Positions 52,730 through 63,000 of a stretch of 64,000 bases of DNA are shown piece after piece. The stretch is from assembly GCF_047553015.1 (NCBI RefSeq), contig NZ_CP180212.1, positions 372,001 to 436,000 of the forward strand, in the 5' to 3' direction. This DNA comes from Carnobacterium_A sp047553015 (lineage in GTDB: Bacteria; Bacillota; Bacilli; Lactobacillales; Carnobacteriaceae). The notes beneath the pieces were generated by a model, which saw only the letters and a list, made by a program, of their open reading frames with translations, made no database searches and had not been told where the DNA came from. The position numbers were made by a program, and so were the translations under genes. Position 1 is the stretch's first letter. Each line of letters opens with the position of its first letter.

Positions 52730-54187
52730 TTACTTAATCTCCGCAGTATACGTCCATGTTTTTCCATCATCATCAGACTGGTAGAGGACTTGACTTCCAC
52801 CGTGGTAATCACTATTTTCACCTTGTCCTATTTGGAGAAAGAGTGACTCATTTTCTCTATACGGAATTCCTGGGAAATCAAAAGGATTGGCTTCTTCAGC
52901 ATCGTTTAAAGGAATTTCAACAGCTGGGAAAGTTAATTTCTCAAATGTTCGCCCCCCATCCGCTGTTCGATACAGTTCTGCATAATCAGATCCACTATGA
53001 GATAGTCCAATAAAGCCAAGATTTTTAGTGATAAACGTTATTCCTGAACTGATTCCTATTTCACCTAGAAAAGGATCAGGATTAATGGTTACCCAAGTCT
53101 CTCCTCCATCAATAGTTTGATCCAGTACATAAAAACGAGAACCTAGAGCAGCATCAGCTACTTTTAATTGGTAACCGACTGTTTCGCTTAAAAAGGCTGT
53201 TTCATCTTCATTGGTTTCATGAGTGTCTATCGCTACTTTTTCTTGTAGAGAAGAGCGTATTAAAGAGTAGTCAATGAAGCGTATCGGTGTAATGCTTGGT
53301 TCATTAGGCGTATAAATAGAAATAGTGTAACCAGTTACTTCTTCTTCAGTTGATTTTATTGGAAAAGTCATCCCACTTTTATCAAAGTAACGAATGCTGC
53401 TATCATTGTATCCCCAGTTGCGGTAACCCGTATAGTAAATACCAAGTGTTTCTTCATCCCAATCGTTAACGGTTTCTTTAATAGGCAGGTGCTTGACACC
53501 GTCAATTAGTGGCTGAAGTCTAGCTGTTTCATTAAAAGTTGACTGAGTAAATCCGTTTAAAACCACATTTATTTTCTTGCTTTTTGAACGGTCATAATCG
53601 ATTAAAAAAGTTTTCTTTTCACTCTTATCATTTAACCCATATAAGAAGCTATAGAAAGAAGTGATTTCTCCCTTTTTATTGAAGGTTAATTCGAAATGAT
53701 TATCGATATACAATTCTTTAGGCAAATCAATACTAGATTCTAGGTCTTCAAATAAGCCATCTAAGCCGTCTTGATACACATTATCGTGCTTGAAAAGAAC
53801 CGTTCGTTTATTAACTAACTCATCAATGACGAAAGCCAATCGCCCATTTAAATGGGTCCCACTCTCGTAGATACTTTTACCTGTTGCAAGTGTAATCAAG
53901 ATAAGAGAAGTCACACTTAAAAGAAAGATAAACTGACTGAATCGGTTTAGGTGATAGGAAGGTTTCTTTTCTTTAGGTTTCTTTTCGTAACGGTTTATCA
54001 TATACCAGTAAAGGCAGCCAGTAAACCAGAGAAGTAAACTAAGAAAAATAATTAAAATAATAGGGACTCTCAGTCTAATACCGCCGTACTTAGCAAATAA
54101 AGATAAGTAGTAGCATCCGATTCCATAGACAATGACGACAAGAGGATTAAACACAAGTGCACGCCAATTGTAATTCTTATTAGTCAA
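52730..54187 (-). CDS. Membrane-anchored Asp-box (BNR-like) protein
   Basis: 485 residues. Three membrane segments (about 10-30, 40-62, 88-105) precede an extracellular C-terminal part with three Asp-box motifs: DGGETW, DGGRTF and DDGKTW, the S/T-x-D-x-G-x-T-W pattern of sialidase-type beta-propellers. Only part of a propeller is present, and no sialidase active-site Arg triad can be assigned, so it is probably a binding or structural surface protein. Confidence 0.72.
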   Translation of the reverse strand: MTNKNYNWRALVFNPLVVIVYGIGCYYLSLFAKYGGIRLRVPIILIIFLSLLLWFTGCLYWYMINRYEKKPKEKKPSYHLNRFSQFIFLLSVTSLILITLATGKSIYESGTHLNGRLAFVIDELVNKRTVLFKHDNVYQDGLDGLFEDLESSIDLPKELYIDNHFELTFNKKGEITSFYSFLYGLNDKSEKKTFLIDYDRSKSKKINVVLNGFTQSTFNETARLQPLIDGVKHLPIKETVNDWDEETLGIYYTGYRNWGYNDSSIRYFDKSGMTFPIKSTEEEVTGYTISIYTPNEPSITPIRFIDYSLIRSSLQEKVAIDTHETNEDETAFLSETVGYQLKVADAALGSRFYVLDQTIDGGETWVTINPDPFLGEIGISSGITFITKNLGFIGLSHSGSDYAELYRTADGGRTFEKLTFPAVEIPLNDAEEANPFDFPGIPYRENESLFLQIGQGENSDYHGGSQVLYQSDDDGKTWTYTAEIK

Positions 54188-54432
54188 ACCAGTTCAACTC
54201 CATTTGCTGTAAAATGTATTAAAACACTAGAATAAGTCTAGCACGTCTAGTCTTTTTTACCAATGCTTGTTAAGTATTCTTAAGAAAAAGAAAGGATCTG
54301 TCTGGTGAAAAAAGAACTAGAATCAATATACATTCTCTCTTAGTTATTGGTATAATAGAATCAATAGTCAAGTTACTTGATACCGCTTTCTTTAACGGGA
54401 TTAGTAAAAATTGGATAGGGGAGATCACGGTT

Positions 54433-55152
54433 ATGAATGACAATATCTCACGGTTTTACCATGCATTTAACGAGCTTCAAGATGTGGTTGCTAAAAAGAT
54501 GAACAAATCAGCAGAGACTAATTTTGGTTCGTTATTAGGAATAGCTCGACTCCAAAAAGATAAAGTGATTCTTAGTTATATGGACAGCTTAGATTTTTTT
54601 CGTGAATTTAGAAACTTATTGATTCATAAAACAATTAGTGGAGAAGAAGCAATAGCAACGCCTAGTAGTTTATTAATAGAAGAAATTGAGATGATTACTG
54701 AAAAAATTAAGCACCCTAAAAAAGTAAAAGACTTGTTTTTAAGCGAGGTTGTAACCTTTGACCAAGGCGATAAATTGAGTTTAGTTTTAAAAAAAGTAAA
54801 AGAAAAAAGTTATTCTCAGTTTCCCGTATTTAATGACAATAAACTTGTCGGTATTGTATCTGAAAATGGGATTACAAATTTTTTAGCTAATTCTATTTCT
54901 GAAGATTTGATCTCAATTAAGGATATTACAATTGAGGAAGTATTGGGTGCACATGAAGAAAAACGATTATACGAAGTAATCAATGAAAATAAATCAATCT
55001 TTGATATTGAATCTATCTTTAATAAAAGAATAAAAGAAGGCAAAACAGCGTATGTTTTACTTATTTCAAAAAATGAACACATCAAGTCCCCTACTGATAT
55101 TGTCGGAATAATGACACCTTGGGATATTCCAGAAATAGTGAAAAATAAATAA
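54433..55152 (+). CDS. CBS-pair protein with HEPN-like N-terminus
   Basis: 239 residues. The N-terminal ~85 residues are helical and contain FREFRNLLIHKT, an R-x4-H motif like that of HEPN RNases. The C-terminal ~150 residues hold two CBS domains (SQFPVFNDNKLVGIVSENGITNFL and TDIVGIMTPWDIPE), which bind adenine nucleotides. A nucleotide-gated RNase or regulator is possible. AGGGGAGAT is before the ATG. The next two genes lie close by and may be cotranscribed. Confidence 0.75.
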   Translation: MNDNISRFYHAFNELQDVVAKKMNKSAETNFGSLLGIARLQKDKVILSYMDSLDFFREFRNLLIHKTISGEEAIATPSSLLIEEIEMITEKIKHPKKVKDLFLSEVVTFDQGDKLSLVLKKVKEKSYSQFPVFNDNKLVGIVSENGITNFLANSISEDLISIKDITIEEVLGAHEEKRLYEVINENKSIFDIESIFNKRIKEGKTAYVLLISKNEHIKSPTDIVGIMTPWDIPEIVKNK

Positions 55153-55185
55153 GGATGTTACATTCAAAGAAAGAGGAAGAAAAAA

Positions 55186-55467
55186 ATGACATTACAAAAT
55201 AAAATCCAAAATGAAATGACTGCATTCAAAAATGAACTGTTAACAAAAGATAAACAAACGATCTATGACCATGCGTTTAAGATAACAACTTATGAAAATG
55301 CAGAAGTTTTTTTAATTCATTATCTTGATTTTTTAACAAAGAAAGAATTAGATTATTTAAATGATACAGATGAGATTCTTTTCCAATTTTACAGTTATTT
55401 TTCTGAATTAGAAAGCGGAGAAATTGATGAAGAAATGGTAAGAGAATTTTTAAACTACATTACTTAA
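55186..55467 (+). CDS. Small helical protein, DUF3848-like
   Basis: 93 residues, all-helical and acidic. The opening EMTAFKNELLTKDKQTIYDHAFKI and the LTKKELDYL segment resemble the DUF3848 family (small proteins of unknown function). GAAAGAGGAAG is upstream. Located between the CBS protein and the GreA-like gene. Confidence 0.6.
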   Translation: MTLQNKIQNEMTAFKNELLTKDKQTIYDHAFKITTYENAEVFLIHYLDFLTKKELDYLNDTDEILFQFYSYFSELESGEIDEEMVREFLNYIT

Positions 55468-55531
55468 ACTAATTGTGGTTTCGCTAACAGAATAGAAACG
55501 AGCTAGATTACAAAAGGGAGAGTCTTATTTT

Positions 55532-56002
55532 ATGGTAGAAAAGTATCCTATGACAGCAGTAGGTAAAAAAGAGCTTGAAGAAAAGTTAATGTATTTGAAA
55601 GTGGAAAAACAAAAAGAACTAACTAACGAAATTAAACAGTTGCGTAGTTTTTGCCATTCTTCAGAAGATGCAACCTTTGATGATGTGTTTAAGAAACAAT
55701 CTTTATTACAAAACCAAATAGCCTTGATTGAAGATAGGCTTTATCATTCAGAATTGATTGAGCCTAAGAATGAAACATCTCCAACTGTAAGAATCGGAAG
55801 CACCGTAACCTTTATGGAGTTACCTGATGGAGAAGAAGAAAACTATACCATTGTTGGTGCGCTAGAAGTTAATCCCGCAGAGCATAAAATTTCAATAGAA
55901 TCACCTATCGGAAAAAGCTTATTGGGAAGTAAAGTAAACGATGAGGTATCCATAGATATTCCTTCTGGGGAGATTAGAGTGAAAGTTGTTGGTATTGGGT
56001 AG
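55532..56002 (+). CDS. greA: GreA/GreB-family transcription factor
   Basis: 156 residues. A coiled-coil N-terminus with TAVGKKELEEKL, then a C-terminal beta-rich domain (VRIGSTVTFMELPDGEEENYTIVG, ISIESPIGKSLLG) identify a Gre factor that rescues stalled RNA polymerase. The coil tip usually carries acidic pairs, here SSEDATFDDVF. Possibly a second paralog, since the main greA would normally sit elsewhere. Start ATG follows AAAAGGGAG. Confidence 0.82.
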   Translation: MVEKYPMTAVGKKELEEKLMYLKVEKQKELTNEIKQLRSFCHSSEDATFDDVFKKQSLLQNQIALIEDRLYHSELIEPKNETSPTVRIGSTVTFMELPDGEEENYTIVGALEVNPAEHKISIESPIGKSLLGSKVNDEVSIDIPSGEIRVKVVGIG

Positions 56003-56086
56003 GATTAAAGAACTATAAATATAGTTATAGAAGTAGCTTATAATGTAAGATTAATTTGCATACTGATTGTGATAGATGAATTAATA

Positions 56087-56136
56087 TAAGATAACTTTTT
56101 ACTAATTAGTTAGTATAAAGCTATCTTATTATTTTT
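56087..56136 (+). terminator. Terminator-like hairpin after the gre gene
   Basis: TAAGATAACTTTTTACTAA against TTAGTATAAAGCTATCTTA, followed by TTATTTTT. Imperfect stem of low GC. Confidence 0.45.
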
Positions 56137-56387
56137 GCTAAAATGTATGATTTCGGTTTTTAAGTTCTAAAAAATAGATCGGTAAAGGAATCAAATTCGC
56201 TCATTAATTATTCTTGTATTAAAAAAACTATCTGATAGATAATAGAGTACGTTTTTAATAGCTAGACTATTATAGAAAAGCCTAATAAATATACGTTTTT
56301 GATATAAATAACTGGTAGTTTTTATGTTACAATAAATAGGAAACGCTTTTACAAACTATATTTTTAGTGAAATTAAAGAGGTGGATT
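56137..56387 (+). promoter_or_regulatory. Intergenic with dpt promoter
   Basis: Non-coding and AT-rich. A TGTTACAAT extended -10 is at 56325-56333, about 55 bases before the dptF start; the -35 is weak. No operator recognised. Confidence 0.45.
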
Positions 56388-58676
56388 ATGGAAAATAAGG
56401 TAGATTATAACAATAAAATAAAAGAAACGGTCAGTAATGCCTATCAGAACTTAGCAAAGCAATATGGTACTAATGTAGATGAAATAAATAGTCTGAATGA
56501 TTGTTATGATTTATATCGTGAATTGATTGAACAAAAAGTAGACGAAACTATTTTAAGTAATATAAGAGAAATTAATAAATTACTTTATAAAAATAGAAAA
56601 GAGAATTACAGCTATTTAGAACAGGAATTTAAGAGTATTGTATTTTTTTCAAAGAATTTAAAAGTTGAAATTGTTGAAGAAGAGAGAGTGAATTTAGCTT
56701 CATATAAAGTAGGCGACTCTTTAAAAGAATTAATGCAAAAGTTTGAAGTAAACTTCAAGCAATTGTTTAATTTAGTTTTTAAATCAAAAGATCAATACTA
56801 TAATGCATCTTTTGCTACAAAAGATATAGAATCTAAAATAAGGAATCTTAAGTTCCAGAAAATATTAACAAACATTGAATTCGATAATTTATTTGATATT
56901 GTTACGATTGAAAGAAAGATAAATAATAATGCTTCATCGGATTTAAATGAAGAACAAATGAGAGTTTATTTATCTCTCGTTCAGAACAATTATAACTATT
57001 TTGAAAAGAGTCAAAATTATTCAATAGATAAAGAAAATAATTTGTTGGAAATTTTATCTTATTTAGCAGATACGTCTAAAGAAGCAATTGTCAATTCTGA
57101 CCAGTTTAACTCTTTTAAAAAATATATCCATGTTAAAAGACAAATAGAAAAAGAGTTTATAGATTTAATGGAGGAAAACGTTGAAAATCGTCATTCTTCA
57201 CTAACACTTCTATGTGGAAATGTAGGAGATGGGAAATCACATTTATTAGCATTCTCTAAAGATAAGTATCCAGAACTATTTAGCCAAATAGACATCCACA
57301 ACGATGCTACAGAAAGCATAAAACCTGAGTTAACCGCAATTGATACATTAGAAATTATATTGAAAAATTTCGATGATAATCTTATTGAAAATACGAATCA
57401 ACATTTAGTTTTAGCAATTAATGTAGGTGTTTTGAATAATTTTATTCAAGAAATGAAGAAAAAAAATTTGTATCAAAAATTAACTCAATTTGTAGAAGAT
57501 AGTGGCTTATTTGATTCTTCATTGAATTACGAGCATAAAAGCGAACACTTTCATCTTGTTTCTTTTCTTGATAATTCTTCTTTTGAAATTAGTTATGAAG
57601 GTTCTGAAAGTATCTATTATGATGACTTATTTAATAAAATATTTTCTGAAAATGAAAATAATCCTTTTTATAAAGCTTATTTAAAAGATAGACAAGAAAA
57701 AAAATCTGCGCAGCATAATTATAACTTTGAAATTATGTTAAACAAAAATGTGCAACAAACTATTAAATATCTTTTGATACGAACTCAGATAGAATACAAA
57801 AATATCATTTCAACAAGAGCATTATTTAATTTTATATATGATATTATTGTCCCTAGCGAAGATGCTAAAGAAAAAATAACAGGATTTCTTCCATATTTAT
57901 TGTTTGAAAATAAAGAAAAATCTCCTATTTTAAACTCTATTTCTAAATTAGATCCAGTTAATATTCAAAACAATCAAATAGATCAGTTAAATATTGAACT
58001 GTACAACACGAATAACTATTTAGAAAAAGTCAAAGGTTATTTTTCTCCTGCTGAATTCGAACTAGTGAATCAAATTTTTTCAAGTATAGGATCAGAAAAT
58101 ATAAAAACCCACAAAAAAAATATGAGTGGCTTTTTAAGATTAAAATTTCTATTAAATTATAATCATGAGCTATTTGCAGATAAATCTTATAATACTTTTA
58201 TGGAATATTTATCCTTAAGTAAAAAAGGTGAATCTATTAATCCATTAGCAGCTTTGATAAGAGATTCAGTATATATCTGGAATGGATCTCCAAAGAAGCA
58301 TCATTTGTTCATTAATAGTAAACATGTCACTGCTTCAGTAGCAATTGCAGTTGAAATTATATTAAATTTTAGAGGGGTAATAGCAACAAATAATACTAAT
58401 TATAATATTTTATTGAAATATGCAGAAAGTACGAATAATCAGAAAGACTACAAAATTGAAATTGATTATAAGCTATTCAAATTATTATATGCTACAAAAA
58501 AAGGATATATTTTGAAAGAATTCGATAAGAAACAAGGAATAAATTTTACTGAATTCATTGAAGAAATTATCAATAATAAACAGTCTTTATTTAAGACAAT
58601 AGTCTTAGATAAAGATACTGGAGTTCTTATCGAGTTAACAAATAATGGTATAGAATATGAAATTGAGAGGGTGTAA
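56388..58676 (+). CDS. dptF: Phosphorothioation-dependent restriction protein DptF
   Basis: 762 residues from ATG 56388 (ribosome site AGAGGTGG). P-loop LLCGNVGDGKSHLL at about residues 273-286 is the DptF (dnd_assoc_3) form, a GDGKS-type NTPase. DptFGH restrict DNA lacking Dnd phosphorothioate marks. dptG begins three bases after its stop. Low GC and separation from core genes suggest acquisition by transfer. The dnd modification genes are not in the window. Confidence 0.85.
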   Translation: MENKVDYNNKIKETVSNAYQNLAKQYGTNVDEINSLNDCYDLYRELIEQKVDETILSNIREINKLLYKNRKENYSYLEQEFKSIVFFSKNLKVEIVEEERVNLASYKVGDSLKELMQKFEVNFKQLFNLVFKSKDQYYNASFATKDIESKIRNLKFQKILTNIEFDNLFDIVTIERKINNNASSDLNEEQMRVYLSLVQNNYNYFEKSQNYSIDKENNLLEILSYLADTSKEAIVNSDQFNSFKKYIHVKRQIEKEFIDLMEENVENRHSSLTLLCGNVGDGKSHLLAFSKDKYPELFSQIDIHNDATESIKPELTAIDTLEIILKNFDDNLIENTNQHLVLAINVGVLNNFIQEMKKKNLYQKLTQFVEDSGLFDSSLNYEHKSEHFHLVSFLDNSSFEISYEGSESIYYDDLFNKIFSENENNPFYKAYLKDRQEKKSAQHNYNFEIMLNKNVQQTIKYLLIRTQIEYKNIISTRALFNFIYDIIVPSEDAKEKITGFLPYLLFENKEKSPILNSISKLDPVNIQNNQIDQLNIELYNTNNYLEKVKGYFSPAEFELVNQIFSSIGSENIKTHKKNMSGFLRLKFLLNYNHELFADKSYNTFMEYLSLSKKGESINPLAALIRDSVYIWNGSPKKHHLFINSKHVTASVAIAVEIILNFRGVIATNNTNYNILLKYAESTNNQKDYKIEIDYKLFKLLYATKKGYILKEFDKKQGINFTEFIEEIINNKQSLFKTIVLDKDTGVLIELTNNGIEYEIERV

Positions 58677-58678
58677 GA

Positions 58679-60031
58679 GTGAACCCAGAAGTAGTTAAAT
58701 TAATAGAGAAATTAAAAATTAAACACATTCAAAAAAAAATAACTTATGAACGAAATTTCGTAGGTAAATTACTACCTTTTTATACTAGAAATCCAGAAAG
58801 AGCAAAATATTCAGAGGGTTTTAAAGGAGTATTAGGAGTAGTAGCTAAAGATAGTCTCGATAAACAAAATGAATTCATGATAGATTATGATGAATATAAA
58901 AAAAATATTAGCAATAAGTTGATAGTTAATGAGGATTTAGATAAAGACAAACTCATCCAAAAACTATTTAATATAGATTCTTTGATAGCTATAAATCATC
59001 CATATGTGTTATCCTTTCAGCCATTAATAAATAGTGATAGAGAAAAAAAAGGTGAGATTGAAGTTGGCGTATTTATTAACAAGCTATTTGATTTAAGAAA
59101 CAGTGAAAAATGGATAAAGTTTATTTCTTCTAAAAAAATAAAGAATGTAGTAGAAGGAATAGTTATTGATACCTTACCTATTATTCCAGAAAAAAAAGGG
59201 ACGAGTAGAAATTTTATATTTTTTAACGAGAATTATTACAGAAAATTAATGAAACAAGATTTAGAACTTTTGCTAGATTACCAAGATTTTTGTATTAAGT
59301 ATATTGATTTATTTTTAGGATATTATTACTTTTTTTATGTTACTCAAACGATTATAAAGATAGGGAAGAAAAAAGATAATAATGAAATAATACCAATGTA
59401 TTATGCATTAGATACAGAAAAAGTTTCCGGAACAAGAGAATCTATCAGAAATGGATTTAATAAAATTAAAGAAGAAAATAAATATTTGCTAGTTAACAAC
59501 GATCTACTTGATTATTTAAATATGCTCATTAATACTGAAAAATATTATTTGATTTCTGAGATACTGGATCCAATGTTTATTTATAAGGAAAAATTAACGT
59601 TAAATCTTGCGCAATTTTTAGAAGAATATCAATTTATAAAAGATAAAAATGATAATAATGATTTTAAAAATAATGATTTAGCTAGTAATGTATCATTATT
59701 GAGTAAATGGTTATTAGAAGATTTAAGTGCTGAAACTAGAAGTCGTTTCCCGTTATCAGTAGAAGAGATTGGTAAATTATATTTTTTAAGGAACAGAGGA
59801 CGGTTAGGAAATGTTTTGAATGCTACGGAGGAACTGGTTCTTTTATTTACTGGACTCATAGTGGGAGAAAAGCCCAAACTTTTGAAAGATGTATTTAAAG
59901 GTTTTGAATTAAGAGGCATGTTCTTCGATCGTCTTACTAAGGGAGAAATTATTAATATGTATGAAAGAATGAATTTATTAGATAAAAAAAGTGATAGTGG
60001 GGATGCACAATATGTCAAACCAATATTATAA
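58679..60031 (+). CDS. dptG: Phosphorothioation-dependent restriction protein DptG
   Basis: 450 residues, GTG start two bases after the dptF stop. The protein is mostly helical, without recognised catalytic motif. Its place between DptF and a large DptH-like protein, its length and the segment SRFPLSVEEIGKLYFLRNRG near residue 360 support the DptG assignment. It overlaps the dptH start by 20 bases. Confidence 0.8.
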   Translation: MNPEVVKLIEKLKIKHIQKKITYERNFVGKLLPFYTRNPERAKYSEGFKGVLGVVAKDSLDKQNEFMIDYDEYKKNISNKLIVNEDLDKDKLIQKLFNIDSLIAINHPYVLSFQPLINSDREKKGEIEVGVFINKLFDLRNSEKWIKFISSKKIKNVVEGIVIDTLPIIPEKKGTSRNFIFFNENYYRKLMKQDLELLLDYQDFCIKYIDLFLGYYYFFYVTQTIIKIGKKKDNNEIIPMYYALDTEKVSGTRESIRNGFNKIKEENKYLLVNNDLLDYLNMLINTEKYYLISEILDPMFIYKEKLTLNLAQFLEEYQFIKDKNDNNDFKNNDLASNVSLLSKWLLEDLSAETRSRFPLSVEEIGKLYFLRNRGRLGNVLNATEELVLLFTGLIVGEKPKLLKDVFKGFELRGMFFDRLTKGEIINMYERMNLLDKKSDSGDAQYVKPIL

Positions 60032-63000
60032 CTTCTTAATTAAAAAGCTACTAAAATGGATGGAAACCACCTCGATAAATGCAGGAGATAGATATTATAT
60101 TACTTTAAACGATCAAAGGGAAGTAAACTATTTCATCGATGCTTTTAATAATCAAAAATTAGAAAAAACTAAAGAATTTAATCTTTATTTAGAGGATATA
60201 GATTATTCAACTGTATCTTTTATGGTAAATAACTTGAAAATAGTTATTGCAAATACAGATGAAAAGGTTACCAATGATTTTTTAGTTACCTTAAGAAATA
60301 AAGTAGGCGAGCAAAAAGGTATTTGGGAAAATACAGCGTTGCTTTTTGTGTGTGATGACGTATTAGATAGTATAGTTGGTGGAGCATCGAGCTTAACTAA
60401 AACAGGGAGTCCTTTTCATCCTAATACAATGAGAAGAGATATTCGAGAAGAAATAAAAAGTACGAATCTATCAACAGTAGAAAAATTAGTTTTACAAACG
60501 ATTGTAGATGAAAATTTTAAAGAAACAGAAGATATGACAAGACTTACCTTATTAGATTTTGAGTCTGTATATTCACTATTATATCAAGAAAGTTTAACTC
60601 CAGATAATTACAATCAATTAGGTTATTTTTTTGATGAGCAGATACAGACTTATCAAAGTGATGAAGATGTTATCAAAAAAAGATTAAAAGAAAATAAAGA
60701 AATCTATAGTAAAATTGAAAATTTTCATACCAGTGAAAATGTCAAAGATAGAATAACAGGTATAGTTGATGGAGAAAATCTAATTAATAAGCTATCAAAG
60801 TCAAATTGGATGGAAATTGATTACGAGTCTGTAAAGAAAGGAGAAGAGGAATTAAAAAAAGTAAAAAAAACAAAAATAAATTATCTTGAAGAGAATTTGA
60901 GTAAAGTGAATCAAGGTTTTGAAGTTTGGGATAAATCAAACGAAACAGATCTGAATAAGTCAGTAACAAAAAGAAAGCAACGAAATTTAATTATTTTTGT
61001 AAATCCTTCTCTAACAGATATCACATTTAGGCTTCCTTTTGATGATTCTGTTAAAAAAAGTTCATACACTAAAACGAATACTTATCTTTATAAAAATAAT
61101 TATATGCTTAGAGAACCTGAATTTTCATATGATACAACTGGAAAAAATTTAGTTATCAGTATAAAAGATTATGATTCAGAAAGTCTTTATTTTGGGTTAA
61201 TCACTTATAAACATGAAAACTTAAATCCTTTAACATTCAAATTTAGTTTTACTATTCTTCCATTTGATTCAAATCTGATAAATCAAATAAAAACAAATTA
61301 TAAAATCTCAGTTAGTAAAAAGAAACAACAGATTGAAATTATAAATAATATAGAAAGTTTGATTGTTGGAAATGGAGAAATAACAGAGAGAGTGATTCTG
61401 CGTCGAAAAGGTGAGAATGTAGAATTATCATCAGATATTTCTAGTGAAATCGACTTTAAAAAGTATCAAAATGAAACAGATGAAATAAATATAGATTTTA
61501 ATTTAATATACAATAATCTAGCATTGCCTATATCCATGCAAGATAATAGTCCAATAAATATTCCTAAAAGTGCAATTTCGATTGAGAAATATAGAAGAGA
61601 AAATGCAGAAGAAATGCAGTATAATTTAGGACAACTGAATCAAGGAACATCTACGTACTATCCATTTAAAAAACACAAACAATTTTTGGAATATGAAAAT
61701 AAATTAATTGAAGATAATATATTCTATGCAAGTATGGAACAAAATGAGTTAACAAAAATAGATATAGAATTACCTTTAGAAGTTAAAGAAGCTTATTTAA
61801 AATTATTTGAAGTATGTAAGAATGAACAAACTCTTTTGAGTATTTGTTCTCTTAAGGATGATATTTCAGAAGCAATAAATAATATCTATAGAATAATTAG
61901 TAAAACATTGAGTGACCTTAAAGAAAATGAAAGAATAGAAGAACAGATTCGAAATATATTTAAAATTGGACAAATATACGATAAAGATAAAGATATTATT
62001 TTAGTAAGTCCAATTAACCCTATGCTGATTGTGTATAATAAAATACTAGATACAGAAATTGCATCAGAAGAATTACCTGAATCCATTATTAGCAGATTAA
62101 ATTCAAAAAATTTGTTACCTTTTATTGAAGAAGAAAATAAGCTATATGAATCTTACTATGACAAAGAAATACCGAGATGGTTATTTTATAATGCGTTAGA
62201 TGGGAAACAAAATAAATTATCATATAATACGCGTAATATAGTTTCTTCAAAGTTGAAAGATTTTTATAAGCATTTTAAATATCTTTTTGAAGTAACACCT
62301 GAAATAGCTTTAAATATTCAAATTATTAACATAACTGACGAAAAAGAAATTTTAATTGGTGTTATTGATTATATTTTATCGGGTATAAAAGCAGGAACGT
62401 CATTAAAGAACTTAAATACTATTAATATTTATGTGCAAACAAATCAGTCAATAAATACCTCTGACTTTAAATATTTATTTTCTATTAATAGTACATTAGA
62501 ATTTGAAGAATTTTTCGGAAAAAAATTAAAAAATTACACAAACGGTCTATATAGTGAAGTTGATTTGATTGATACAATAAAGAATAAAATAAATGTATTC
62601 TACAATGCATCACAAGATCACTATTATCATATCACTTTTTATAAATTTGAAGAGACCCCTAGACAAAGTAGTTACGAAACAGATAAATTATTAATGAATT
62701 ATTCACTATCAGGACTTACTAATAGTATGGTTTTTACAAAAAATGATCAAGAATATTTAACTGGTTTTGGTACAGATGGAGACCGGAATTCAAGTGATTT
62801 AATTACTTTTATGTCTTTGTGGAATAGTTTTTCATTAGCTGTAAGAAGCGAAGGAATAAACACATATCGAAGAAATGAATCAGTTGTTAATAATATACAA
62901 ACTATTAATTATCAAGATTTAAAAGAAGTTTTTGATAACAGTAGTTGGGTGACATTTGTCAATCCTAATGTAGATTTAAGCTACTTTACTGATAATAATC

